In this document: in pieces, positions 16,701-25,893 of the stretch
Numbering within the stretch: position 1 is the stretch's first letter
Layout of the letters: every line of letters starts with the position of its first letter
Origin: CAYWVO01 sp964461835
Lineage (GTDB): Bacteria > Zixibacteria > MSB-5A5 > WJJR01 > JAJRUJ01
Length of the DNA stretch: 64,000 nucleotides
Assembly: GCA_964461835.1 (NCBI GenBank)
Contig: CAYWVO010000015.1
Location: forward strand, 1-64,000
Direction: 5' to 3'
The notes under the pieces: generated by a model
What the model saw: the letters and a program-made list of their open reading frames with translations, nothing else
Database searches by the model: none
What the model was told of the DNA's origin: nothing
Program-made: the position numbers and the translations under genes

Positions 16701-19700
16701 GACACCGGTGACGGTCCCCTGACCTATGATATCTACTGGGATGAAGGTGCGGGTACGACCCCATCCGAGGTCCTGGCTACTGTAACGGAAATCAACGGTC
16801 CTACTTGCATGACGATTAACAGCTGGGTTTCCGACACGACGGTGGTCGATCCGGACCTCCTGGAATGTGGTGAGACATACCGTTTCGCCGTCGTTGTCCG
16901 TGACGACGCGAACAACTCGTCGGATTTCTCTGAAACCGTCGAAGTTACCACCGATTGTGATCCGCCGGAGATGTGCGTGTGGCAGCCGGACTTGGATAGC
17001 ACCAAGACCTACAGTTGTCATGGGTGTGACTTCACCAGCGACACGACATATACTGGCCTCACCATTTACGTGCAGCCGAAGGATAGCGCCAGCATGGATG
17101 TGGCCTCGATTGGCGATGTTCTTGTCCGGTTGAAAGACCGCGGTGGGGCGCCGGGGCCGTGGACCTCAGTTGGTTTCGTGGATGTCGGTGCGGACGCACC
17201 GCACACCTTTGCCTTGAAGCTCAACTGCGATTCTCTGGATGCCGTCGTGGGGACCGAGCTGGTCGATTTGGTTGAATTGATCATCATCGGTGTTGACGAA
17301 GCCGGTAATAAAATCTCGAGCGAAGACGCATTAGCTGCTTGCAAGAGTGAGTTCAACTGGTCGACAGTCAACACACTTGATGGTCAAATCTTCTCGATCA
17401 ACGACAAGCTGCCGCAATATAAGCCGTACTGTGGCGAAGTGGGTTTCGAAGTCGAAGGCGAAAACAATGTGATTGTGGTTTACCTAAATGGTGGTACACC
17501 ACCTTACACCGTTCGTGCGTTTGCCGACGATGACACGGAGATTGAATTTGATAATGATCAAATCTTCTTCATGGACACCGTTAGCACCGATACCCTTACA
17601 TTCGACTCCCTTGATGTGACGGGTTGGGAAAAGGGTGCCGGTCGCTTATTTGTTGAATGGTGTGATGCGAATGGCGCCTATGCCTCCGATGAAGTGAATC
17701 TCTGCGTACCGGACGTGATTGCGCCGTGCGCCCGGGTGACCAACCCGATGGACGGCAAATGCATCCCGGTTTCGCTCTCCGCCCAGGATCCGGTCCCGGT
17801 CACCGTGACCATTGACCCGCTCGAGAACTGTCTCGATCCCGAAGACGTGGTCAAGGTCGATTTCGAGTGGTCGGACAGTTGCTGCGAAGGCACTTATTGG
17901 GATTACTTCCTCCGTCCGGATACGGTCTTCGAGGCCGGCGGTGACACGGTCTCCTGTGACACCACCTACTTTGAAGAAGGTCCGTTTGCGGGTGAAATCG
18001 AATCAATCGAGTGTATCATCGAAGGTTCGGACACCACCGTGGTCAACTGGGTGGTTGATTCGACTCTCATCGATTGCTCCTCAGACGAAATCTGGACGGT
18101 CTTCGGATCGCAACCGGGTGACTCCATCAGCTTTGGTGACGTTACCTATTGGTGGGTGAACACTAACGACCTGGCCGGTTACACCACCGGCGATAACATC
18201 TTCATCCGTGCGCGGGTGTTTGATGAACAGGGCAACGTGGACACCACCGAATGCGTGCTGGTTTGCATCGACACCGACACGCCGCCGGTCTGTCTGATGA
18301 CCGACGACCTGTGTTACGGTGTAGACGATATCCCGCGGCTGTCGGGGGCCAGCAACACCATGTATGCGGTGCTCGACACGATTGCCGGCGGCATCACGGT
18401 TGACGATGTTGAATCGATGACGCTGTGGTACAAGAAGTCGACTGATGCCGATCGCTACGAACACTGGAATTCGCTGGGCGCTGGCGTGCCGGCGACAAAC
18501 AGTACCATGTGGCGGTGGGATAATGTCGATGTGACCGCATTGACCGATCAGGTCTACTACGACTTCCGGGTTGTTGTGACGACGATCTGGGGTACGGTCT
18601 CGTATGACTATGACGGTGACGGTCAGTTTGACCACAATACGTTCGATACCACGAATTGCGATGCCGCGACCTGGTGGATTGATCATTCCGCCGAAAACAT
18701 CTGGATCGACACGGTCTGGACGACGGTCGAAGGCACGCAGATTGTCCAACCGAACACCAGTTGCACGCTGAGTGATCCGCGTGGCTGGGCCTGGGCGCAG
18801 TACGGCCAGGATATCACGGTGCAGCCGCTGGTCGAGCCGATCGGGCTTGACGGCGACATCGTGAAAGTGGTCTGGACGCTGGTGGAAGGCGAAGGCTGTG
18901 CCACCTGCGACTGCGAAGGCGGTTTCAGCCAGGAAGGCGAGTGCGACTCAAAGGTGATCGCGATCAATGAAGACGCCAATGCGTTGGATATGATCACGTT
19001 CAATCCAGCCGAAATCGCACAGTTTATCGACGTGAAGAACGGGTTCCAAACCCATGTCCTGCGCGTCGAAGCCTTCGACGGTTGCGGCAATTCGTCGTCC
19101 GACTGTATCGAACTGTTCCTGCTCGACATTCAGCCGACCGAAGCGATTATCGTGGAACCGAAAAACCACGAAGTCTTCTGTCAGGACCATGAAAACGAAG
19201 GCGGCGGCATCACGGTTACCGCGCAGACACTGATGGCTGATTATGTCGAGAAGGCGACTTTCTCGTACCGTGCTGTCGGTGACGAAGAGTGGATTGCATT
19301 TGAGGAAGTGGATGCCTCAGACGCGGTTACCACTACGCTGACCGCCATCTGGTACCCGCACGCGCTGGGCCTGGACGATGGTTCCTACGAACTGAAAGTC
19401 GTGGCCGAAGACGCGTCGGGCAATGAACAAACGAATGAGTATATCATCACCGTCCACCTCTCCTGTGGTGAGCCGACGGTGGCGATGGTGTATCCGGAAG
19501 CGGAGACCTTCATTGGCTGTCCGCTGGAGGTAAAGGCTGAGGCAACTGCCCCGGATGCGTTCAACTATATCACCAAGGTCGAGTTCTACTTCCAGCCGGT
19601 CACCGGTGGTTTGATCACCAAGATTGGTGAAGATGAGTACTCGGTCGATGACATGTACAGTGTTGCCTGGAATCCGTCCATCGACGGTGACTACTATATC

Positions 19701-22700
19701 TGGGCCGTGGCGACTGTGAAATCCGGTGTGTCGGTAGCTTCCGACAAAGTCTGGGTCAGCGGTGACGAAACGGCGCCGGAAGTCAACATGGTGGAAGTCG
19801 GTGGCGACCGCTCCAACGGTGGCTCCGGCGATCCGACGGTCATTCCGGCCGGTACGATGGTTGATATAGACGTTGAGGCATGGGATCGTCTGCAGGCCGA
19901 CGGGTATGGTCCGGAAGATAACTGCGGTCTTGACAGTGTGAAGATTTATGTCAAGAGCGGCAGCACCGTTATCTTCGGCGAGCTGACCCATCCGGTCGAA
20001 GCAGAAGAGAACATGTTCACGGTACAGTGGCCAACCGCCGGGCTGGCCAACGGGACCTACGAAGTCTACGCGGTGGCAACCGACAGTTGCTGTAACAACG
20101 CGACCTCCGACAGTTGGTATGTCAGCATTACCAACCCGGTCCCGCCGGTCACGCTGAGCGTGGACGAAGCCGCCGAGATCTGCGAAGAAATGCGGGTCAG
20201 CGGCGACGAAATCACCGTGCTGGTGGCCAAGGACGTGCTGGCGGATATCGACTCGGTCCAAATCTGGGTGAACAATGCTCAGACACAATCCGATGTCTAC
20301 GACCAGTACACCAAGGTCGGCAGCGATGCGACCGCCACGAACGGTGTGTATTCAATCACCGTCGACATTTCGCTGTGGACCGAAAGCAGCTATCGTCTCC
20401 GTGCGGTGCCGTGGGTGAACGGCATGGCTGCTGACGACGGTAACGACGCTGACACCGAATTCGACGACTTCACCTTCGATCCGGCCAACAAGCCGTGGCA
20501 GATGCTGCTGTGGGTGGAACGGACCGCTCCGGTCCCGACCTTCACCTTGGAGAACTCAGTGATCTCCGCCGGCTCGGAATTCGAAGTCACCGTCGATCCG
20601 TCGGCTTGTGAACTGTGTGATATCGATCACTTCGAATACGGCGTGGTGACTCAGGGCGGTGTGTACGGTACCCGCGCTGAGTACACGACGACCGAATGTG
20701 AATTCTCGTTCGACCCGGTGGACTCCGGCCTGGTCACCCTGGAAAATTGCTACTGGGGTGGGTATGTCCGCGTCCTCGGCGTTGACGCGCTGGGTAACAC
20801 CGGTGCGCAGGACGTCTGGGTCGACATTCTCGACGTTCCGGAAGGCCAGGCTCTGGTAACCTCACCGGCCTACGGTGATGTGATCAAAGGCGAAGTTGAG
20901 CTGATGGCGAAGTGGGTCGGCGAGGTTTCGGATGTGGTCTTCTTCTACAGTACCCTGGCGGATGACAGCGACGCGACCGAAATTGGCGCGGCGGATGAAG
21001 ATGGCCTGCTGCTCTGGGATACGGAAGACGAGGAGACCGGCGTCGCGGACGGCGAGATTTACCTCTGGGCGCAAGCGGATGGTACGCTCCATGAAGCCGC
21101 CTGTGCGCGCAAGGTGAAAGTCGTTAACGACTGCGTAGATGTCTATCTCGGTAGTCCGTGGCCGTACGGTGAGTGTGAAGGTGACCAGAACATCTATGTT
21201 GGTGGCACGTTCGATCTCAAGGTCGACTCAATCCTCTCCGTCCACCCGATCGACTCGGTTGTCTTTGCCTATAAGACGATCGGTGCTCCGGGTGCCTGGA
21301 CCGATACCGAAGATCCATCACAGGGTTGGGTCTGGGTTGGCATGGACCGTTACGAAGCGCAGTCCTGGGATGTTTCCTGGGATGCGAGTTCCGTACCTGA
21401 CGGTCACTATGTTGTCCAAGCCTTTGCCTACGTTGAAGGCAAGGAATGTCACTCGAACAACCTGTTACTCTACATGGATAACACGGACCCGGTGGCGATG
21501 ATCTCGCAGGTTGGCGACGATCAGACGCCGGTGACGTGTGCTGACGTAACCGAAGGCGCTGACGTCGAAATCACCGCCGTGGCCACCGACGAGGAATCCT
21601 GTGCTCGCTGGGCGCAGTTCTTCGCCGGGTATTGTGGTGAGGAGGCTGGCAGCGGAAAGGCCGATATCACGTTTGCGATCGATTACTCCGGTTCGATGGA
21701 TGAGGAAATCGATCGGGCTACAGATGCTGTCGCCGACTTTGTTAACTCGCTACAAGTCAGCAACATCGACTTCACGGTCGGTTTGATTAACCTGCTTAGT
21801 CAGGAGGTCGCACAGAACCAGACGACCGATGTTGCCGCTTTCATCACCGCGCTGGAAAATCCTTCCGGTGGTGGCGGCGTCGGTTCCTATAGCGTACTCA
21901 ACGATCTGGCCTTCGGGAATAAGGGGATGAATTACCGCAGTGATGCGAGCAAATTCGTGATCCTGATCACCGACACTTCGCCAGAAAGCGGCATGGCCAG
22001 TGATATTGAATTCTGCGATGTTGCTGATCCCGCCGCCGAAGCTCCATTGGCAGGGGCACTTGCCGGTGCCGGCTTCACGGTGTACGCCGTTGTTGAAGAA
22101 CCGACGGATCCGAGCTATTCGGGTAACTGCGCCGAAGAAGACCACAACGCGTATGATCAGATTGTCTCGCTGACCGGTGGTGGCTTCTACGATCTGGATG
22201 CGGAAGACTACTCGCCGCTGTTCACCGAGATCGCAGATGCGATCGCGCTGAGCTTGGCCGGTCAAGGCAGCCAGTTGGGTGGTACCATTTGGGTCGAGAC
22301 GGTTGACCTGAGCACGGATGATCCTGTCGCGAAGTGGAATACCACCGGACTCGATCCGGGTACGTACTGCGTGTGGACAGTGGTTACCGATGCGGCGGGC
22401 AATCGGAAGACCTCGCAAGTCGTCGAAGTCTGTGTCTACGACAAGACGGCACCGGTCGCCTGGATTGCCGGCTTCGGCGATGCCACGGTGGCATGTCCGA
22501 ATTGTGAGGAGCATCGGATCTACGGTCTAACCTGTGACACCGATGTGGAATCGATGAGCTTCCAGAAGCGTCCGCAGGGTTCGACCAGTGATCTCGACTG
22601 GATCACCATCGGCATCGGTAACGCGATCGACAACGAAAAGACGCTGTGGTACACCGAGTGGAATCCATGCAAAACCCCGGGTGATTGGGAATTCCGGGCC

Positions 22701-24710
22701 ATCCCGGCATCCGATCACTACGAACCGGGCACGGAAGGCGATGTGCTTTGGGATAAGGATGCCAGCAAGCAGCCGCTCCTGGATGCCACGATTGCCGACG
22801 GCACGTGCGAGATTACTTACGACGCCGGCGACGTTACCGCGGTAACGTTTGAAGACAAGTCGTCCGGTGACCTGGGTCTCGTCCGTGTCGACAAGACCGA
22901 AGGTATTGACCCGACCAAGCTTGGCATGCTGGGTATCTATCAGCCACTCAACGAGTGGCAACTGACGACCGAGAAGGTCGAGATGGCTCAGATGCAGGGT
23001 GTGGACGGTGCAATATACCTCGGCAGCTTCAACGACCAGGATATCTGTCTCGGTGGTGTAGGCTCGTTCTTCGCCTCCTACTACGATTCAGTAACCCTGG
23101 TCTCCTATCTGATGATGGCGGACATCACGGTCTCCCGCGTCTATCCGGCGCTGGGTATGCCGGGTACGCTCACCAACGACGTAACGGGCGCCTCGGTGAT
23201 GATCGAGCGTGATGCGGTCAGTGAAGAGCAGGGTGTGGTTATTCTCCCGGCTTGGATGCCGACCATGATGCCGTCACAGAACGATCTGCTGAATGTCTGG
23301 CCGGCCAACGACGATAACTACCTGCCGGCGATCCGCTTCACGGATTGCGGCGGCGAAGTCCTTGCCGGCTTGAATGAAGGCAAATACGCGAAGATCAAGA
23401 TTCCGTACAGCACCGACGCTCCGCCGACCGACTCCCTGGCAGTTGCCTGGTGGGACGGCGACGAGTGGCAGGTGAACGTGGGTATCTTCATGGGTGGCGA
23501 CGCCGAAGGCTTCGACGCCGAGAACCACACCGTGGAGTTCTACTCGCAGAACCTGTACGGAATCTACGCGGTCGTATCGAATAAGGCGGCGCACTGTGAC
23601 GGACCGATTACGATCCAGCAGGCTCCGCACGATCCGATCGCGCCATGGGCGAACTCTTTCACCTATCCGACACCGACGTTCAACACGCTGGTCCGCTCGA
23701 ATATCCACGGCGACAACAACAACATCGATGTGGATTCGCTGCAGACCCACGTGAAGCTCGACGGTATCACGATCTATAACAACGGCACGAACGCCAGTGG
23801 GTGGATCACAACCTGGGATCCCGTCTCCGGCCTGCTGCAAACTCGCTGGAACGGCGCCCCGGGTCTGGAAGAAGGCAGGCACACCTACTGGGTGAAGGCG
23901 CGCACCTTCCAGGGTTGCGCCAAGACCATGACCGTGACGTTCGAGGTCGACGAGACTCCGCCGGCCATCAACTGGACGCACGATTATGTCTGCTATAATC
24001 CGGAGTTCAAGATCGTGATCACCGATAACGGCGGCGCTGGGGTGGATTTCGACAACGTCCAGGCTGACGTGTACGACTACGATCTGTCACTGGGGACCGA
24101 AATCCCGTCCGATAAGCTCGTCTACGAAGAGCACGCGTCGGGCTTCGAGCTCCGTGGCGATACGCTGGTCTTCTCCTTGACTGCCCATCAGGCGAGACTC
24201 CGCCGCTATGTGGTGGTCCTGTGGGACGGCATGAGCGGTGGTCGTTCCACCGGTTGGGACGATGATGATCGTGATTACCACGATGATGAGAAGTACGTCT
24301 ACCACAACGACCATGGTGTTCCGGACTGGGTCGGCAACCATGCGACGCCGGTCTTCCGGACGTTCACCGTGGGTGGACCGTTCTGCGATGGCGAGGAGTA
24401 TGGTGAAACAGCACGCAACGAGCCGAACCCGTTTGACCCGTGGAATGGCGGTGAAAAAGTCACGAAGATCTACCACGGTCGGACGGAAGGCGATGTCACT
24501 GTGAAGATCTACGACCTCGCGGGTGAGGAAGTGATCACTCTGAAGCAGAACGCAGCGGTATACGACGTGGGTGAGTTTGTCCCATGGGACGGTAAGACCG
24601 ACAATGGTGAATACGTCGCCAGCGGCGTTTACCTCTGCCATATCTCGGGCAGCGGTCAAGAGGGCAGCTTCTCCGAGGTGATCAAGATCGCGGTGATCAA
24701 GAGAGACTAA
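13728..24710 (+). CDS. Giant secreted Ig-repeat surface protein with nested vWA domain and T9SS/FlgD-like C-terminal domain
   Basis: 3,660 residues from the ATG at 13728 (GGGGGA upstream); the longer reading from 13566 puts 54 residues before an obvious signal peptide (residues 1-27, ending APALG). The body is a string of Ig-like/fibronectin-like beta-sandwich units opened by D-x-x-P-P or T-A-P-V-type junctions, rich in Asp, Thr and paired Cys. A fibronectin III-like unit is near 964-1074. A von Willebrand A domain is near 2645-2840 with MIDAS residues DYSGSM, placed inside one Ig-like unit. The last about 95 residues (PNPFDP, VTVKIYDLAGEEV, WDGKTDNG, ASGVYL) match the FlgD-Ig/type IX sorting-domain pattern. 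Gly and Pro codons are strongly restricted (GGT/GGC, CCG) compared with neighbours, as in highly expressed genes. Probably an abundant adhesin or surface-layer component. Confidence 0.9.
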   Translation: MKPFSMKGLAVTAALLLVPLLAAPALGQIYYFYGETDVTVDKPFDVPCRVLNLQPGEPAPTDLVVMAFRIANDSASDRDLDSMVVSSVNSDSGMVDEVYIYRESDAITPASATDFASGSDVLLGTATEFNNGSNNGFDTGDTLSFVDNWTSTTIGAGDTAFFYIVVDVAAGIVGEDRWAGASLGVFLDGDEPALVLDNGSYGPVDAPGVGGDPVDDFENDPNPMAYCETRAMAGWFEVDAGNTDLRLGMIPIDPSPARKYRGREWIHGGSFDKVPLMLIVDNSRSTLPDTLKTMTIRSRVDRASAIESIAIYKEDECTVPTDASTLRTGGSQADDLWAERSGLGDFTWGPGNIRGDAVALTMNAGKGVVPPGEIVYLYIVVDMNAAVIEASQASRENFDRGLVGLALNDTLSSPDPEAMVFGNAGVGPRWSDNGTRIVWENDLTGATGLHDGGSSDNLLIDTGESWDINQWVGWKIYDLDTLTGAVLDSGLVSSNSDTSITAIMLGGTTWEDRHIYRLTNPPGQPFILDTKPPELWCYQTRWVHTDNAADRPGLGDGVIDNQDNLSLYFYVADTGASGIDMTLSGRPRVNISPFQSAGDPAVHVLDSITVNDTLFWATLPALMIDTTYTGSRTDTLAGNLKLQVITKDLAGNTLTDSCTVPYNVDTRRPTFGRDGDSGPEVPLEFKFTPNGDLNGDGWAGIGDTLRITANMGVHWRNWNRDDGLGNEIDSVWADISSWGMAQTLVPLFDPSGDGQNFSGDFVVTQGGLDTLASNDATLISIWALDNADNYANYHELRFAPVGVDSPGIDNQFPPIGANTWTLFSEPAPNPTNNIINIGDVVRFEVEFDTTGGLPYDIDSVYVDLFEAGLGGNHRVDFTPPGSGSTLWRLDTTVLDPRLNNSHDFAQDTVKTDVCPNIPLYAGVRYKIPITIVDDRGNRIVDTVGPPDYPHLNGDSTTLVSVDTKVPEPVLDLVGSARPDGNVGLDWTIPAADTGDGPLTYDIYWDEGAGTTPSEVLATVTEINGPTCMTINSWVSDTTVVDPDLLECGETYRFAVVVRDDANNSSDFSETVEVTTDCDPPEMCVWQPDLDSTKTYSCHGCDFTSDTTYTGLTIYVQPKDSASMDVASIGDVLVRLKDRGGAPGPWTSVGFVDVGADAPHTFALKLNCDSLDAVVGTELVDLVELIIIGVDEAGNKISSEDALAACKSEFNWSTVNTLDGQIFSINDKLPQYKPYCGEVGFEVEGENNVIVVYLNGGTPPYTVRAFADDDTEIEFDNDQIFFMDTVSTDTLTFDSLDVTGWEKGAGRLFVEWCDANGAYASDEVNLCVPDVIAPCARVTNPMDGKCIPVSLSAQDPVPVTVTIDPLENCLDPEDVVKVDFEWSDSCCEGTYWDYFLRPDTVFEAGGDTVSCDTTYFEEGPFAGEIESIECIIEGSDTTVVNWVVDSTLIDCSSDEIWTVFGSQPGDSISFGDVTYWWVNTNDLAGYTTGDNIFIRARVFDEQGNVDTTECVLVCIDTDTPPVCLMTDDLCYGVDDIPRLSGASNTMYAVLDTIAGGITVDDVESMTLWYKKSTDADRYEHWNSLGAGVPATNSTMWRWDNVDVTALTDQVYYDFRVVVTTIWGTVSYDYDGDGQFDHNTFDTTNCDAATWWIDHSAENIWIDTVWTTVEGTQIVQPNTSCTLSDPRGWAWAQYGQDITVQPLVEPIGLDGDIVKVVWTLVEGEGCATCDCEGGFSQEGECDSKVIAINEDANALDMITFNPAEIAQFIDVKNGFQTHVLRVEAFDGCGNSSSDCIELFLLDIQPTEAIIVEPKNHEVFCQDHENEGGGITVTAQTLMADYVEKATFSYRAVGDEEWIAFEEVDASDAVTTTLTAIWYPHALGLDDGSYELKVVAEDASGNEQTNEYIITVHLSCGEPTVAMVYPEAETFIGCPLEVKAEATAPDAFNYITKVEFYFQPVTGGLITKIGEDEYSVDDMYSVAWNPSIDGDYYIWAVATVKSGVSVASDKVWVSGDETAPEVNMVEVGGDRSNGGSGDPTVIPAGTMVDIDVEAWDRLQADGYGPEDNCGLDSVKIYVKSGSTVIFGELTHPVEAEENMFTVQWPTAGLANGTYEVYAVATDSCCNNATSDSWYVSITNPVPPVTLSVDEAAEICEEMRVSGDEITVLVAKDVLADIDSVQIWVNNAQTQSDVYDQYTKVGSDATATNGVYSITVDISLWTESSYRLRAVPWVNGMAADDGNDADTEFDDFTFDPANKPWQMLLWVERTAPVPTFTLENSVISAGSEFEVTVDPSACELCDIDHFEYGVVTQGGVYGTRAEYTTTECEFSFDPVDSGLVTLENCYWGGYVRVLGVDALGNTGAQDVWVDILDVPEGQALVTSPAYGDVIKGEVELMAKWVGEVSDVVFFYSTLADDSDATEIGAADEDGLLLWDTEDEETGVADGEIYLWAQADGTLHEAACARKVKVVNDCVDVYLGSPWPYGECEGDQNIYVGGTFDLKVDSILSVHPIDSVVFAYKTIGAPGAWTDTEDPSQGWVWVGMDRYEAQSWDVSWDASSVPDGHYVVQAFAYVEGKECHSNNLLLYMDNTDPVAMISQVGDDQTPVTCADVTEGADVEITAVATDEESCARWAQFFAGYCGEEAGSGKADITFAIDYSGSMDEEIDRATDAVADFVNSLQVSNIDFTVGLINLLSQEVAQNQTTDVAAFITALENPSGGGGVGSYSVLNDLAFGNKGMNYRSDASKFVILITDTSPESGMASDIEFCDVADPAAEAPLAGALAGAGFTVYAVVEEPTDPSYSGNCAEEDHNAYDQIVSLTGGGFYDLDAEDYSPLFTEIADAIALSLAGQGSQLGGTIWVETVDLSTDDPVAKWNTTGLDPGTYCVWTVVTDAAGNRKTSQVVEVCVYDKTAPVAWIAGFGDATVACPNCEEHRIYGLTCDTDVESMSFQKRPQGSTSDLDWITIGIGNAIDNEKTLWYTEWNPCKTPGDWEFRAIPASDHYEPGTEGDVLWDKDASKQPLLDATIADGTCEITYDAGDVTAVTFEDKSSGDLGLVRVDKTEGIDPTKLGMLGIYQPLNEWQLTTEKVEMAQMQGVDGAIYLGSFNDQDICLGGVGSFFASYYDSVTLVSYLMMADITVSRVYPALGMPGTLTNDVTGASVMIERDAVSEEQGVVILPAWMPTMMPSQNDLLNVWPANDDNYLPAIRFTDCGGEVLAGLNEGKYAKIKIPYSTDAPPTDSLAVAWWDGDEWQVNVGIFMGGDAEGFDAENHTVEFYSQNLYGIYAVVSNKAAHCDGPITIQQAPHDPIAPWANSFTYPTPTFNTLVRSNIHGDNNNIDVDSLQTHVKLDGITIYNNGTNASGWITTWDPVSGLLQTRWNGAPGLEEGRHTYWVKARTFQGCAKTMTVTFEVDETPPAINWTHDYVCYNPEFKIVITDNGGAGVDFDNVQADVYDYDLSLGTEIPSDKLVYEEHASGFELRGDTLVFSLTAHQARLRRYVVVLWDGMSGGRSTGWDDDDRDYHDDEKYVYHNDHGVPDWVGNHATPVFRTFTVGGPFCDGEEYGETARNEPNPFDPWNGGEKVTKIYHGRTEGDVTVKIYDLAGEEVITLKQNAAVYDVGEFVPWDGKTDNGEYVASGVYLCHISGSGQEGSFSEVIKIAVIKRD

Positions 24711-24730
24711 CCCATCTCAGGAAAAACGAA

Positions 24731-24760
24731 CCCGGCGCGGGAATAACGGCCCGCGCCGGG
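24731..24760 (+). other. Intercistronic hairpin between giant gene and porV-like gene
   Basis: A perfect 11-bp stem CCCGGCGCGGG/CCCGCGCCGGG with loop AATAACGG lies in the 93-base gap. There is no T-run, so it may partly stop transcription, protect the 3' end of the long mRNA, or set a lower level for the downstream gene. Confidence 0.6.
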
Positions 24761-24803
24761 ACTGAATAGAGAAGACGAAGATATGCAAAAGGAGAGAGCC
24801 AAA

Positions 24804-25706
24804 ATGACCAGGAAACCGTGGGGAACGATCGCGGTTGTCGTGGGCGTTTTCTCTGCCCTGATGGTGGGAATCTGCTCAACCGCGGCAGCTGAAGATAACC
24901 ACGCATTCCCCTTCATGCGCACCGGGGTCGGGGCGCGCGCCTGGGGTATGGGCAACGCCTACGTCGCCGTCGCCGGCGACGCCAGTTCGCCATTCTTTAA
25001 TCCGGCAGGATTAAGTCGCCTGGAGAAATGGGGCTTCGCCTCGATGCTCTCCGCCGATATGGCGATTGACCGGAAACACAACTATGTTGCTGTCGGCGGC
25101 AACTTCAATTTCGGCGCCTTGGGCGCCTCGTGGGTGAACTCGGGAATCACTGATATCGAACGCCACGGCGAACCCGGCAGTGCGACGTTCGATCATACCG
25201 AAAACGTGTTCACGCTAACCTACGCCAACTGCAATGGGAATTTCTATTACGGCGTGAACTTTTTAATCGCCAACCGGGATTTGGATGACGTCAGCGAAAC
25301 CGGGGTTGGTGCGGATATCGGTGTGCAGTTTGATTTCCACGACGAGGCAACCATCGGCGCTTCCGCCCAACATTTGGGCGTTACGGTGGGCGATGATGAC
25401 CTCCCGACGAACTTGCGGATGGGTATCGCGGTGCATCCGGAAATGATGGCGGGATTCACCTTCCCGTTTGAAGTCCAGAAAACACAGCACCGGGATGACG
25501 TCAAGTTCCGTCTGGGCGGTGAATACGCCTACGACTTCGACAATCAGGACTACGGCGCAGCCGTCCGCGCGGGCGTGGACGACGGCGCGTTCAGCGTGGG
25601 TGTGGGCTTGCGGTTCATGAGCTTCTGGCTCGACTATGCCTATGTCGACGAGCAGGAAGATTTCCTGGATGAGAACCACAAGTTCAGCCTGATTGGTAAT
25701 TTCTAG
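24804..25706 (+). CDS. PorV/PorQ-family outer membrane protein
   Basis: 300 residues. A signal peptide ends near STAAA (about residue 30). The start region then reads FPFMRTGVGARAWGMGNAYVAVAGDASSPFFNPAGLSRL, here cited by its key residues G-A-R-x-x-G-M-G-x-A and N-P-A-G, the hallmark of the PorV/PorQ/FadL-like barrel family. The protein ends in aromatic IGNF as outer membrane barrels do. PorV is the shuttle/attachment component of type IX secretion. Position directly behind a giant protein with a T9SS-like C-terminal domain supports a joint secretion or anchoring role. I choose the ATG at 24804 because AAAAGGAG sits just upstream; the ATG at 24783 has none. Confidence 0.85.
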   Translation: MTRKPWGTIAVVVGVFSALMVGICSTAAAEDNHAFPFMRTGVGARAWGMGNAYVAVAGDASSPFFNPAGLSRLEKWGFASMLSADMAIDRKHNYVAVGGNFNFGALGASWVNSGITDIERHGEPGSATFDHTENVFTLTYANCNGNFYYGVNFLIANRDLDDVSETGVGADIGVQFDFHDEATIGASAQHLGVTVGDDDLPTNLRMGIAVHPEMMAGFTFPFEVQKTQHRDDVKFRLGGEYAYDFDNQDYGAAVRAGVDDGAFSVGVGLRFMSFWLDYAYVDEQEDFLDENHKFSLIGNF

Positions 25707-25736
25707 CCATCGGCGATTGTTCGGAGCGCATAGACC

Positions 25737-25780
25737 AACCGCCGGCGGGTCCTATATGGTCCGCCGGCGGTTATTATTTG
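25737..25780 (+). terminator. Probable terminator after porV-like gene
   Basis: A perfect 12-bp stem AACCGCCGGCGG/CCGCCGGCGGTT (25737-25748 and 25761-25772) is followed by an imperfect T-rich tail TTATTATTT. Confidence 0.65.
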
Positions 25781-25893
25781 TAGTGCGCAAACAGTAGCAT
25801 TGCTCCGCATTTTTCTCTCTAATCCATACAATTGCCATCCGTTTTTCTGTCGTATAGAGAATATTTGAACAGAAAACCCGTAGGGAGGACGGC

